In this document: one piece after another, positions 1-8,975 of the stretch
Layout: every line of letters begins with the position of its first letter
Position numbering within the stretch: the stretch's first letter is position 1
Source: an uncultured Lachnospiraceae bacterium
Lineage (GTDB): Bacteria > Bacillota > Clostridia > Lachnospirales > Lachnospiraceae
Reading direction: 5' to 3'
DNA: 64,000 nt
Assembly (NCBI GenBank): GCA_947631955.1
Contig: CANRNJ010000004.1
Span: 145,329-209,328 of the forward strand
Translations under genes and position numbers: made by a program
Notes under the pieces: model-generated
Database searches by the model: none
What the model was told of the DNA's origin: nothing
What the model saw: the letters and a program-made list of their open reading frames with translations, nothing else

Positions 1-1
1 A

Positions 2-583
2 TCCAATGGGTTTCTTGGCGTAGTCCAAGGTATTCTGGGAAATATCAGTGCGGATTTTTTCAGCGCGTACGATGCGGGCGCGATCCTCAACGAATGTGAT
101 TTTTCACAGACCGATTATTTTGTGGTGGAATACGGGATCAATGACTTTCTGAGCGGTCAGGTCCCTCAGAGCAAATATCTGGAGGGCGGCGCTGAGCTTG
201 ATATTGACGAGCCCCATACTTATGCGGGAGCGCTGGACGTAGGCGTCAGGACGCTGCTGCAGCATTTTCCCAATGCCAAGATACTGATGGTATCGCCCCA
301 TTTCTGCCAGATATACGATGGGGATGTGCTGAAAGGAGATTCCTATACGCTTGATTACGGATACGGAACGCTGGTAGATTTCTGCGGATGCTGCACATAT
401 GTGGCCAATCAGCACAAGAACGAAGGGGTGCTCTATTTCAATGCCATGGACGACAGCGGTATCGATGCCTATACGGTGAAAGAATATTTGAAGGACGGCG
501 TGCACCTGTCCGGGGAAGGGATCAGGCTGTATGCCGATATCATAAGCGAAATGATCGATCAGGATTATTATCGGGCGGAGTAG
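2..583 (+). CDS. SGNH/GDSL-type hydrolase, 5' end outside window
   Basis: The open frame runs in from the left edge, so the start and the catalytic-Ser block I are not visible. The visible part has an SGNH block III (EYGIND, around base 127) and, near the C terminus, the block V Asp-x-x-His pair in DGVHLSGEG (around base 496). Family members remove or transfer acyl groups on surface glycans. The downstream neighbour is an FkbH-like protein, and two more SGNH proteins lie within 14 kb, so a role in decorating surface polysaccharide is a reasonable inference. The substrate is unknown. A strong terminator follows directly, so this gene ends a transcription unit. Confidence 0.75.
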   Translation, partial: SNGFLGVVQGILGNISADFFSAYDAGAILNECDFSQTDYFVVEYGINDFLSGQVPQSKYLEGGAELDIDEPHTYAGALDVGVRTLLQHFPNAKILMVSPHFCQIYDGDVLKGDSYTLDYGYGTLVDFCGCCTYVANQHKNEGVLYFNAMDDSGIDAYTVKEYLKDGVHLSGEGIRLYADIISEMIDQDYYRAE

Positions 584-606
584 AACAGGAGAAGGAGATC
601 GTTTTT

Positions 607-641
607 AAGGATGCATACGGGCGCTGGTATGCATCCTTTTT
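607..641 (+). terminator. Rho-independent terminator
   Basis: A perfect 12-bp stem (607-618 with 627-638) with an 8-nt loop is followed by a T run. It lies 23 nt after the stop of the partial SGNH gene and separates it from the FkbH-like gene. Confidence 0.85.
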
Positions 642-680
642 GCTGCGGTCAGGAAAAAACGGCAGACGCGCAAATATGTT

Positions 681-710
681 TTGGCGTATCGGCGCAGAAT
701 ATGTTATGAT
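681..710 (+). promoter_or_regulatory. Candidate sigma-A promoter for the FkbH-like gene
   Basis: TTGGCG (681-686), an 18-nt spacer and TATGAT (705-710) lie 35 nt before the start codon, just after a terminator. The match is fair, not perfect. Confidence 0.45.
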
Positions 711-745
711 GGTTAAGTAGCAGAAAGCAAGATCGGAGGAGCCTG

Positions 746-2536
746 ATGAAAGAACTGGAATATCCTTTTGACAGTGAATATCTGTTAAAGAAATCGAAGA
801 AGATCAAGCGTGAACTGACAGAGAGCAGGACGGATTTTGTGCAGAAAAAGATCGCGGTTCTGGGCGGCAGTACGACTCACGATATCATAAGGATGCTGGA
901 ACTGTTCCTGCTGGATCAGGGGATACAGCCGGAATTTTACGAGTCGGAATATGCCCAGTACTGGCAGGATGTGATGTTCGATAATCCGGAACTTGCCGGA
1001 TTCGGCCCGGATCTCATCTATATCCATACATCCAACCGCAATCTTACGAATTATCCGTCGCCGTCGGATTCCCCGGAGCAGGTCGATGATCTGCTCGGAG
1101 AACAGTATGAGCATTTCCGCGTGATGTGGGACAAGATAGCGGATCAGTACCGGTGTCCTGTTATCCAGAACAACTTTGAGTATCCGTTCTACAGGATATT
1201 GGGTAATCAGGAGGCGGTGTACCTTCAGGGAAGGATAAATTTTATTAACAGGCTCAATGAGATGTTTTATCAGTATGCCCGCGGGCATGGCAATTTCTAC
1301 ATCAACGACATCAACTATATATCGGCTGCGTACGGTCTGGATAAATGGGCCGATCCGTTTTATTGGCATATGTACAAATACGCCATGTGTATGCAGGCTG
1401 TCCCTGAATTTGCCTACAATCTGTCCAACATTATCAAGGCGGTGTTCGGAAAAAACAAGAAGGCGCTTGTGCTGGATCTGGATAATACTCTCTGGGGCGG
1501 CGTGATAGGCGACGACGGGGTGGAGAATATAGAGATCGGCCAAGAAACTTCCATGGGACAAGTCTTTTCGGAATTCCAGACTTATCTGAAAGCGCAGAAG
1601 GATATCGGTGTAATGCTCAATGTCAATTCCAAGAACGAGTACGATAACGCCATTGCGGGATTGAACCATCCGGAAGGGATCCTGCGCCCTGAGGACTTTA
1701 TCCTGATCAAGGCGAACTGGGAGCTTAAGAGCCGGAACACGGCGGCCATAGCGTCGGAAATGAACATCCTGCCCGACAGCCTTGTCTTTGTTGACGACAA
1801 CCCGGCGGAGCGGGATATTGTCGCCACGCAGGTGCCCGGCGTCACCGCACCGGATATCGGCACACCAGAGCAATATATCCGCGTGCTCGATCACGCAGGA
1901 TATTTTGAAGTCGTCAGTCTGTCGGAAGACGACCGAAAGCGGAACGAGATGTATAAGGCGAACATGGAAAGACAGAAGCAGCTGCAGAATTTCGGCGATT
2001 ACAGGGAGTATCTCCTGTCTTTGGAGATGAAAGCCGAGATCCGGCCGTTTGCAGCGGTCTACATGGCCCGGATAGCGCAGCTTTCCAACAAGAGCAATCA
2101 GTTTAATCTGACGACCAGAAGGTATACCCAGAGCGATATCGAACGGTTTGCAGCGGACGACGGTTATATCACCAGATACGGTAAACTGGAAGACAAGTTC
2201 GGAGATAACGGCGTCGTGTCGGTGGTGATCGGAAGAAAAGACCTGCCGAACAAAACGCTGCATCTGGAACTGTGGCTGATGAGCTGCCGTGTCCTGAAAC
2301 GGGATATGGAGTATGCCATGCTGGACAGCATGGCGGAGGCCTGTCAGGAATGTGGGATAGAAACGATGACCGGCTATTATTATCCCACGGCCAAAAACGG
2401 TATGGTCAAGGAATTCTATGGCGCTATGGGATTTGAAAAGATCGAGGAGAAAGAAGACGAAAGCACCGTATGGAGATTCGATATCCCGGCGGATTATCAG
2501 AGGAAAAATACGGTGATCAAAGTTGCAAAACAGTAA
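746..2536 (+). CDS. FkbH-like HAD-IIIC protein (SGNH-like N terminus, HAD, GNAT)
   Basis: The 596-aa protein has three parts. The N-terminal ~230 residues contain an SGNH-like VLGGSTTHD segment. A HAD phosphatase-type core starts at DLDNT (Asp244 and Asp246 are the expected nucleophile and general acid). The C-terminal ~150 residues resemble a GNAT acyltransferase fold. Characterised FkbH proteins take a glyceryl group from 1,3-bisphosphoglycerate, dephosphorylate it and load it on an acyl carrier protein. A small ACP gene follows after 90 nt, which supports that role here. GGAGG lies 6 nt before the ATG. I infer that the pair supplies an acyl (perhaps glyceryl) group for glycan decoration. 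The final acceptor is not visible. Confidence 0.85.
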   Translation: MKELEYPFDSEYLLKKSKKIKRELTESRTDFVQKKIAVLGGSTTHDIIRMLELFLLDQGIQPEFYESEYAQYWQDVMFDNPELAGFGPDLIYIHTSNRNLTNYPSPSDSPEQVDDLLGEQYEHFRVMWDKIADQYRCPVIQNNFEYPFYRILGNQEAVYLQGRINFINRLNEMFYQYARGHGNFYINDINYISAAYGLDKWADPFYWHMYKYAMCMQAVPEFAYNLSNIIKAVFGKNKKALVLDLDNTLWGGVIGDDGVENIEIGQETSMGQVFSEFQTYLKAQKDIGVMLNVNSKNEYDNAIAGLNHPEGILRPEDFILIKANWELKSRNTAAIASEMNILPDSLVFVDDNPAERDIVATQVPGVTAPDIGTPEQYIRVLDHAGYFEVVSLSEDDRKRNEMYKANMERQKQLQNFGDYREYLLSLEMKAEIRPFAAVYMARIAQLSNKSNQFNLTTRRYTQSDIERFAADDGYITRYGKLEDKFGDNGVVSVVIGRKDLPNKTLHLELWLMSCRVLKRDMEYAMLDSMAEACQECGIETMTGYYYPTAKNGMVKEFYGAMGFEKIEEKEDESTVWRFDIPADYQRKNTVIKVAKQ

Positions 2537-2626
2537 AAAAACATTTATAGTACTAGTTAGTGTGCCCTGTGGTTTTGTATAACAGGCGGCGTTTATATTA
2601 ATTTTGAAGCGAATGGAGAACGGCAT

Positions 2627-2866
2627 ATGAGCAGAGAAGAAGTGTTTACAAGACTGAATGAAGTATTTCGTGATGTGTTTGACGATGAATCCATCACCGT
2701 GAACGACTCCACCACAGCGGACGATATCGAGGATTGGGACTCTTTGGAGCATATCAACCTGATAGCGGCGGTAGAGCAGGAGTTTGGCATGAAGTTCACT
2801 ATGGGACAGGTGGTGTCCATGAAAAATGTGGGCGAGATGGCGGATATTATCATCAGCCGGATATAG
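2627..2866 (+). CDS. Acyl carrier protein
   Basis: This 79-aa acidic protein has the carrier-protein signature DWDSLEHINL; Ser39 is the expected 4'-phosphopantetheine site. The start is set by GGAG 8 nt upstream of the ATG. It follows the FkbH-like gene in the same direction, making a two-gene unit in which the HAD protein would load this carrier. No fatty-acid synthesis genes surround it, so it is more likely a dedicated carrier than the housekeeping AcpP. Its last 14 bases overlap the 3' end of the convergent VOC gene. Confidence 0.9.
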   Translation: MSREEVFTRLNEVFRDVFDDESITVNDSTTADDIEDWDSLEHINLIAAVEQEFGMKFTMGQVVSMKNVGEMADIIISRI

Positions 2867-3263
2867 TCCCGTCGAGCAGTTCGATCATTCCCATCGATGC
2901 GCTCATAAGGAATACGACCTTCCTGTTTTGTAGTGCGGGCGCAGGCGCGGGCGTATCGATGGCGGTGAAGCCGCCGGTCAGCAGGGCCTGATAATCTGCC
3001 TCAAAATCGTCCGTTTCGTAGCAGATATGATAAGGGGCATTTTTATATCGTTTGAGTAAACCGGCGACTACGGAATCACCGGATGCGGGGGACACCAGTT
3101 CTATGAGATATCCGTCTTTTTGAAGAAAGCATATATTTACTTTGCGGATGTTGTCATATACCGTATCCTGAACGATCTTATATCCGAGATCTGTGAAGGA
3201 ATGAATGGCGCTGTCTGTTTTTTTGACAAGATAGCCTATATGATGTATTTTTAAAGTCGGCAT
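2853..3263 (-). CDS. VOC (glyoxalase-fold) protein
   Basis: Begins MPTLKIHHIGYLV, the usual first strand of a vicinal-oxygen-chelate domain with a metal-binding His. It is 136 aa, the size of a single-domain member of the methylmalonyl-CoA epimerase/glyoxalase group. I chose the internal Met at 3263 because AAAGGA lies just before it; a Met 14 codons upstream lacks a ribosome site. VOC genes often sit next to FkbH/ACP pairs in clostridial glycan loci, so its substrate may be the carrier-bound acyl group. That is inference; the reaction is unknown. Confidence 0.75.
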   Translation of the reverse strand: MPTLKIHHIGYLVKKTDSAIHSFTDLGYKIVQDTVYDNIRKVNICFLQKDGYLIELVSPASGDSVVAGLLKRYKNAPYHICYETDDFEADYQALLTGGFTAIDTPAPAPALQNRKVVFLMSASMGMIELLDGTISG

Positions 3264-3473
3264 TGATTTTTCCTTTCTGTGCGGGATGCTCTTTTGCTCC
3301 GGCATGACCGGTAATCGGACGATGCCGCGGCGGTCCTGCCTGCTATCTTATTATATATAAGCCCTGTGTTTTTTACAAGGCGGATGCGGCTTAACTTTGG
3401 ATTGGCCGGACAGAGGGCATTTGCCGGGATTTTTATTTTAATGATATTTACTTACGATAGAATGGAGATCTGC

Positions 3474-3938
3474 ATGAAAAAGGCGGTGGAACTTTATAAT
3501 ACGCATAAGGCTTTTGTTACGGAAGTCGTCCGCTTTGGCATGGTGGGGGTTGTGAATACCCTGCTTGGATGGGTGATCATGGCGGTCTTATATAACCTGA
3601 TCCATTTGAATTACTGGCTTTCCACCGGGATATCTTATTTTATCGGGGGAGTTCTTTCTTATCACGTCAACGCCCGGTTTACGTTTCAGGTGGAAAACAG
3701 AGATAAAGGACTTCCATGGCGGTTTGCCGTCAATATCATTGTCTGTTATCTGATCGCGTACGGTACGGCGCAGCCGCTGATCAGGTATGCATTATCCGCA
3801 CAGCCTGCGGTGATCGTAGACAATATCGCCATGCTGGCGGGCATGTGTTTCTTTGTCGTATTGAACTTCTGCGGGCAGAAACTGCTGGTATTTCGAACGA
3901 CCGGCAGGAAAACAGAAGATCGCGGGCGGGAGGAATGA
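3474..3938 (+). CDS. GtrA family membrane protein
   Basis: A 154-aa protein with about four membrane segments and the GtrA-type pattern VVRFGMVGVVNTLLGW near the N terminus, followed by a YFIGGVLSYHVNARFTF loop. GtrA-like proteins are small membrane proteins thought to help flip lipid-linked sugars or assist GT-C glycosyltransferases. GGAG 7 nt upstream supports the ATG at 3474. Its stop overlaps the start of the next membrane protein by one base (TGATG), so the two are translationally coupled and probably work together. Confidence 0.85.
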   Translation: MKKAVELYNTHKAFVTEVVRFGMVGVVNTLLGWVIMAVLYNLIHLNYWLSTGISYFIGGVLSYHVNARFTFQVENRDKGLPWRFAVNIIVCYLIAYGTAQPLIRYALSAQPAVIVDNIAMLAGMCFFVVLNFCGQKLLVFRTTGRKTEDRGREE

Positions 3939-5704
3939 TGAAACGGCTGACGGAACAAAAGTGGTTTATATGGCTGACAAAATATTGGTTTGTCTTCCCG
4001 ATTGCAGGATTTCTTCTGCTGACGGCGGTTGTTTTTTTCGGCTATGGGGAGCGGAGTTATATCGCGGTTCATGACAACATGGATCTTTTTCTGGCGCAGT
4101 TCCAGATGCTCAAAAATACGGGAAGTTTCTTTAAGCATGGTGTGGATGTGCCGTTTCTCGGCGGGATCAGCAGGGACGATCTGCCTTCGGAGTTTTCGCT
4201 TTATACGGCGCTGTATATGATCTTTCCGACTTACACGGCGTACATTCTCGGCATTTTAGGCAAGATCGTTCTGGGGATCTTTTCTTTTCGCATACTGGCC
4301 GGAGAACTGTCAGGGGATTCCTTTGAATTTTATCGGCCGGTCGTCTATATGACAGGTTTCGCATACGGGATCCTGTGGGTCTTTCCGGCGTTTGGTTTCG
4401 CCTTTGCCTCCATTCCGTTATGCGTGTATATTCTTGTCAAAATATACCGCGGAGGCCGGGTCGGCTGGTACGCGGCGCTTTTTGCTTATCCGCTCGTATC
4501 CTATTTTTCTTATCACGGCATATTTATTCTGGGCTATCTGCTGATCGCCTTTTTGTGGCTGTCGATACGCGATCGAAAACCGGTGTGGCGTCTGGCGGCG
4601 GCTTTTGTTATACTGGCACTGGGATACATGGCGTGCGAATACCGTTTGTTCGGACAAATGCTGTTTAGCGATGAAGTGACCATACGTTCCACGATCGTTA
4701 CCGCCGATCTTTCCGCGCCTGAGATCCTGCGGGAAATAGGGACCGTATGGCTGAGCGGGGTTTTTCATGCGGACAGCGTGCACGGTAAGATCGTGCTGCC
4801 GGTCTGCATCCTGTATTTTGCCGTAAACAACGGGATCTATCTGTTCCGAAAAGAGTATCGGCGCCTGCTGTGCGACCCGTTCAACCGGATCATGCTTTTT
4901 ATCCTGTTTAACTGCGTGGTCTACGGTCTGTATAACTGCGGACCGGTCAGAACTCTGGTGGAAACGATCCTGCCGCCGCTGAAAGGCTGGCAGTTCAACA
5001 GAACGGTCTTTTTCAATCCGCTGCTGTGGTACGCCGCGCTCTGCATCGTGCTGGTCAGATGTTACGATGCGGGAAAGAAGTGGATGTGGGCCGCCAATGT
5101 GATCGTCTGTGCCGCCGTTCTGGCAATCATTCTGACGCCGAATCGGTACAATGATCTGTATGCAACGTGCCGGAACAGGGCGTATGAATATCTGCACGGC
5201 GCGGAAGTCGATGATTTGGACTATGAACAATTCTACGCACAGGAACTGTTTCGCGAGATCAAAGAGGATATCGGTTATCAGGGAGAATGGTCGGCGGCCT
5301 ACGGTTTTCATCCCGCGGTACTGGAATATAACGGTATCGCCACGTTGGACGGATATCTCGGATTCTATGCGCAGCAGTACAAGGAAGATTTCCGCAGGGT
5401 GATCGCTCCGGCGCTGGAACGTGTGGAGGCCACAAGGATATACTATGACAATTGGGGCGCGAGGGCCTATCTGTACTCCGGGACCGACTTAAGTATTGTC
5501 AGCGCGTCCAAAACAGTGTATGCTACAGATTATGATATTTATATCGATGTCGATGCGTTTCGGGATCTGAACGGCCGATATATTTTTTCCCGGCTGAAGC
5601 TTCACAATGCCGAGAAAGCGGGACTGCGGCTGACGGGAGAATACGCTGCGGACGATCGAAGTATGGAAGTGTATGTATACACGGCTGAGGGGTCGGATCC
5701 GTAG
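3938..5704 (+). CDS. Large polytopic membrane protein (DUF6044-like, possible GT-C)
   Basis: A 588-aa protein with roughly a dozen hydrophobic segments and a long soluble C-terminal tail of about 170 residues. The first external loop contains an acidic AVHDNMDLFLAQ motif, reminiscent of the Asp-bearing loop 1 of GT-C lipid-sugar-dependent glycosyltransferases. I think it belongs to the DUF6044/YfhO-like group but cannot verify this. The start at 3938 has GGGAGG directly upstream and overlaps the gtrA stop. The GtrA partner suggests sugar transfer on the outer face of the membrane. Confidence 0.7.
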   Translation: MKRLTEQKWFIWLTKYWFVFPIAGFLLLTAVVFFGYGERSYIAVHDNMDLFLAQFQMLKNTGSFFKHGVDVPFLGGISRDDLPSEFSLYTALYMIFPTYTAYILGILGKIVLGIFSFRILAGELSGDSFEFYRPVVYMTGFAYGILWVFPAFGFAFASIPLCVYILVKIYRGGRVGWYAALFAYPLVSYFSYHGIFILGYLLIAFLWLSIRDRKPVWRLAAAFVILALGYMACEYRLFGQMLFSDEVTIRSTIVTADLSAPEILREIGTVWLSGVFHADSVHGKIVLPVCILYFAVNNGIYLFRKEYRRLLCDPFNRIMLFILFNCVVYGLYNCGPVRTLVETILPPLKGWQFNRTVFFNPLLWYAALCIVLVRCYDAGKKWMWAANVIVCAAVLAIILTPNRYNDLYATCRNRAYEYLHGAEVDDLDYEQFYAQELFREIKEDIGYQGEWSAAYGFHPAVLEYNGIATLDGYLGFYAQQYKEDFRRVIAPALERVEATRIYYDNWGARAYLYSGTDLSIVSASKTVYATDYDIYIDVDAFRDLNGRYIFSRLKLHNAEKAGLRLTGEYAADDRSMEVYVYTAEGSDP

Positions 5705-5745
5705 ACAGGACAGATCATTCAAAATGGAAAATTCAAAGGAGAATA

Positions 5746-5845
5746 GTGTGAAAAATCACACTGATGTGCTGATTTTTCACACGGGAATTTGTGCCGGGGC
5801 GTCACAAATTCCCCTGATGGCAGACGCGAATTTGAGATTCGCGTC
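5746..5845. repeat. Three consecutive perfect inverted repeats
   Basis: The 176-bp gap between the DUF6044-like and radical SAM genes holds three adjacent perfect hairpins: 5746-5758 with 5770-5782 (13 bp, with a further 3 bp possible in the loop), 5783-5793 with 5803-5813 (11 bp), and 5823-5831 with 5837-5845 (9 bp). Hairpins 1 and 2 abut with no spacer. None is followed by a T run, so they do not look like ordinary terminators. They may form a structured leader RNA, an mRNA processing site or a dispersed repeat. Confidence 0.85.
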
Positions 5846-5880
5846 GCCCGTCGCGAAAACGCTCCGGAATGGAGAATAAT

Positions 5881-6861
5881 ATGTCGATCAGGGTACACAA
5901 CTTCGGAGGAACGATAGGATGGAATGCGCGAAAATATCTGCCCAAACTGTCCAGTGAAAGCTATTTGAAACTCCAATTCATCACCAGAAGGCGGCAGCAG
6001 AAGAAATATATCGAATATTTTTTCGCGCAGCAGGAGCCGCCTCATCCTGTCGTGGTCAATCTGGAAACGGTCAACAGATGCAACAGCACATGCGAATTCT
6101 GCACGGCCAATATCCATGCGGAGAAACGTCCGTATCAGAAGATGGAGGACGAGATCTATTATTCCGTTATTGATCAGCTGCGCGACTGGAATTACAAGGG
6201 GCATCTGACGCTGTACGGGAACAATGAGCCATGGCTGGATACCAGAATCGTTGAATTTCACAAATATGCGAGGCGGCAGCTCCCGGACGCGTTTATTTTC
6301 ATGTCCACAAACGGACTGCTTCTGGATATCGACAAGGTAAAGTCCATTGTTCCGTATGTAGATCAGCTGATCATCAACAATTACTGTCTTGACATGAAAA
6401 TGCACGATAACATCAAAGAAATATACGATTATGTCAAGGCTCATCCCGATGAATTCAAGGATGTGGATATACTGATCCAGATCCGTTATCTGAAAGAGGT
6501 CCTTACCAACAGGGCCGGAAGCGCGCCGAATAAGCAGAGCAGCGGGAAGGTGATCCGCGAAACTTGTCTGATGCCGTATACGGATATGTGGATCATGCCC
6601 AACGGCAGGATGGGGATATGCTGCTGTGATAATTTTGAAGTGACCGATCTGGCGGATCTGCACGAAGTGTCCTTAAAGGACGGATGGAACAGCAGACCGT
6701 ATCAGGAATTGCGGCAGGCGATCCGCAGCGGACGGCAGGATTATCCGTTCTGTAAAAACTGTGATTTCATAGACGCCGGTCTGAGAATGGATGCGGTGAA
6801 CGATGTTTTAAAACATCACGAGAAACTGCACGGCGCCCGGCAGTCGGTTTTTAAACGGTGA
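5881..6861 (+). CDS. Radical SAM/SPASM-type protein
   Basis: A 326-aa protein with the CxxxCxxC radical-SAM cluster motif CNSTCEFC (Cys67, Cys71, Cys74) and a Cys-rich C terminus (GICCCDN and FCKNCDF) typical of a SPASM auxiliary-cluster domain. I prefer the start at 5881, which has GGAG 7 nt before it; a Met 12 nt upstream lacks one. Such proteins in glycan loci modify sugars or lipids by radical chemistry. Nothing in the sequence fixes the substrate. The three-hairpin leader lies directly upstream. Confidence 0.85.
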   Translation: MSIRVHNFGGTIGWNARKYLPKLSSESYLKLQFITRRRQQKKYIEYFFAQQEPPHPVVVNLETVNRCNSTCEFCTANIHAEKRPYQKMEDEIYYSVIDQLRDWNYKGHLTLYGNNEPWLDTRIVEFHKYARRQLPDAFIFMSTNGLLLDIDKVKSIVPYVDQLIINNYCLDMKMHDNIKEIYDYVKAHPDEFKDVDILIQIRYLKEVLTNRAGSAPNKQSSGKVIRETCLMPYTDMWIMPNGRMGICCCDNFEVTDLADLHEVSLKDGWNSRPYQELRQAIRSGRQDYPFCKNCDFIDAGLRMDAVNDVLKHHEKLHGARQSVFKR

Positions 6862-6876
6862 TAAGAGGAACATGAA

Positions 6877-7872
6877 ATGCGGGGTACAGTGAGAAAGATC
6901 AGAATGGCAGGACTTCTGATGGGTATCTGCTTTCTGATGGTGAGCATGGCGGGCTGCGGCGATGCGAAAGTGCAGGTTCCGGAAACGCAGTCTGCGGAAA
7001 ATACAACAGATACGGACGGTGCAGCGCAGACCGGCAATACGGACAACACGGCACCGGCGGCCGATGCGGACAACGCAGCACCGGCAGACGATGCGGCCGA
7101 TGCAGACAGTGCGGATGATTCGATGCCGGCCGGTGATACGGATGATGAAGACAGAGTCTGTCTGTCCATTCTGGGTGACAGTATCTCTACCTTTGCGGGC
7201 TGGATACCGGAGAATTATGCGGTTTATTATCCGGAAGACGGAGAGCTGACGGACGTATCGCAGACATGGTGGATGATGGCCGTTGAAGAGATGGAAATGG
7301 AACTGTGTGTGAACGGTTCCAGTTCCGGGTCGACCTGCGCGGGAGATTCTCTGTCGCCGGATGATCCGATGAACGGCTGCAGCGGATACAGGATATCGGA
7401 ACTGAGCGCACAGTATGGGAAGACACCCGATATCATCATCGTTTACATGGGCACTAACGATCTGCTCAAAAGCATCCCGATGGGCAGCAATGACGGCACA
7501 AAGCTTGTTGAGGCCGGAAAAGTGAAAAATTTCAGCGACGGCTATACGCTGATATTGGATGAACTGGAAAGCGAGTATCCTGCTGCACAGATATACTGCT
7601 GTACGCTGCTTCCGGTCGGCCTATGGGGAGCGGATACCGAGCAGTTTGAGGTCTGCGTCAACGGGTACGGGCTTACGGCGGCGGACTATTCGCAGCGGAT
7701 CCGGGTGATAGCGGGCAATCGGGACATTCCGGTGATCGATCTGTCGGAGTGCGGGATCCGGATCGATAATCTGTCGGAAATGACGTCGGACGGCGTTCAT
7801 CCTACTCCGGCCGGAATGAAATGTATCGCAGAAACAGTGGTGGAGGCGATACAATATACATGGGATTTTTAA
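6877..7872 (+). CDS. SGNH/GDSL hydrolase lipoprotein
   Basis: The N terminus is a signal peptide ending in the lipobox MAGC (lipidated Cys27). An Ala/Asp/Thr-rich linker runs to about residue 90. The SGNH domain then has all visible catalytic blocks: GDSIS with Ser102, YMGTND, and DGVHPT with Asp305 and His308. It is therefore an extracytoplasmic, membrane-anchored esterase or acyltransferase candidate of 331 aa. AGGA lies 7 nt upstream of the ATG. It sits 15 nt after the radical SAM gene and 16 nt before the flippase-like gene, suggesting one operon. Confidence 0.88.
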   Translation: MRGTVRKIRMAGLLMGICFLMVSMAGCGDAKVQVPETQSAENTTDTDGAAQTGNTDNTAPAADADNAAPADDAADADSADDSMPAGDTDDEDRVCLSILGDSISTFAGWIPENYAVYYPEDGELTDVSQTWWMMAVEEMEMELCVNGSSSGSTCAGDSLSPDDPMNGCSGYRISELSAQYGKTPDIIIVYMGTNDLLKSIPMGSNDGTKLVEAGKVKNFSDGYTLILDELESEYPAAQIYCCTLLPVGLWGADTEQFEVCVNGYGLTAADYSQRIRVIAGNRDIPVIDLSECGIRIDNLSEMTSDGVHPTPAGMKCIAETVVEAIQYTWDF

Positions 7873-7888
7873 AGGACGGAAAATTCAC

Positions 7889-8953
7889 ATGGAGATCGAT
7901 CGGGGAGAGAAAGGGAAAATAAGGATCAGCAGAAAAAGGATCGCCGAGGGAATCTTTTTCCTGCTTGTCATGGCTCTGTCGTTTTATACGGTCTTTCGGG
8001 ATCAGGATATGGAGAACATCGTCAAAGCGCTGCAGAAGCTTTCGCCGTGGGCACTGTGCCTCGCGCTTCTTGTCGCGCTGTTTTTTGTGAGCGCCGAAGG
8101 GATCATGATCTACTACCTGCTTCATTCCATGAACGGCAGGAGCAGCCTGCTCAGATGCATATCCTATTCTTTTATCGGCTTCTTCTATTCGGGAATCACC
8201 CCGTCGGCGACGGGAGGACAGCCGATGCAGCTGTATTACATGCGCAAAGACCACAACCGCCTGTCGGAAGCTTCCGTGGTATTAATGACGGTGGCCCTTA
8301 TCTATAAATTCGTATTGGTCCTGATCGGGATCGGGATGCTGGTTTTCTGGTATCGGCCCCTGAAAACTTATTTAAATCGTTTTTTTTCTCTGTATCTTCT
8401 GGGTCTGGGGTTAAATCTGATTCTTGTTCTGGCCATCATGGCGGTCATGCTCATGCCCGATGTGGTCAAAAAAACCGCCATGCGGGCGGAAACTCTGCTT
8501 GTCAGGATCGGACTTCTCAAAAGTTCCGTTCAGAGGACGGAGAGGATAGAACGTTTTGTGGAAGGGTATCGGGATGCGGTCCGCTTTCTGATTACCAACC
8601 GGCGGAAAGTATTGAACGTGTGCCTGTTTACTTTTGTGCAGAGAGCCAGTGTGTTTATTCTGACATGGATCATCTATCGCGGATTTGCGCTGGAAGGAGC
8701 GGATGTGCTGACCGTATCATTGCTTCAGGCCTCCGTATATATTGCCGTGGATATGCTCCCTGTGCCGGGAGCGCAGGGGATCACGGAACTCATGTACCGT
8801 AACATATACGGAGCCGTTTTTACGGGAGGATATCTGATGCCGTCGCTCTATGTGACGAGAGGGATCAGTTTCTATTTTCTGCTGCTTGCAGGAGCGGCGG
8901 TGATCGCAGGGCGCGTGCTGTCTGAAAGGCGCCGCAGCGGCTTCCTTTCGTGA
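7889..8953 (+). CDS. Lysylphosphatidylglycerol-synthase-type TM protein (flippase-like)
   Basis: A 354-aa polytopic membrane protein with six to eight hydrophobic segments and the family pattern SFIGFFYSGITPSATGGQP, typical of the UPF0104/LPG_synthase_TM fold. It lacks the soluble aminoacyl-transfer half of MprF, so it corresponds to the flippase-like half alone. Relatives are common in surface-polysaccharide loci, where they are suspected of moving lipid-linked intermediates. It ends a plus-strand run; the next gene is on the other strand and convergent, 22 nt away. Confidence 0.82.
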   Translation: MEIDRGEKGKIRISRKRIAEGIFFLLVMALSFYTVFRDQDMENIVKALQKLSPWALCLALLVALFFVSAEGIMIYYLLHSMNGRSSLLRCISYSFIGFFYSGITPSATGGQPMQLYYMRKDHNRLSEASVVLMTVALIYKFVLVLIGIGMLVFWYRPLKTYLNRFFSLYLLGLGLNLILVLAIMAVMLMPDVVKKTAMRAETLLVRIGLLKSSVQRTERIERFVEGYRDAVRFLITNRRKVLNVCLFTFVQRASVFILTWIIYRGFALEGADVLTVSLLQASVYIAVDMLPVPGAQGITELMYRNIYGAVFTGGYLMPSLYVTRGISFYFLLLAGAAVIAGRVLSERRRSGFLS

Positions 8954-8975
8954 TTTTGGCCCCTGCGGCTTCTCT

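Noticed and set aside
785..2752. A 655-codon open frame on the minus strand across the FkbH-like and ACP genes
   Set aside because: It lies opposite well-supported coding sequence, has no ribosome site, and its translation has no recognisable domain; a codon-bias shadow.
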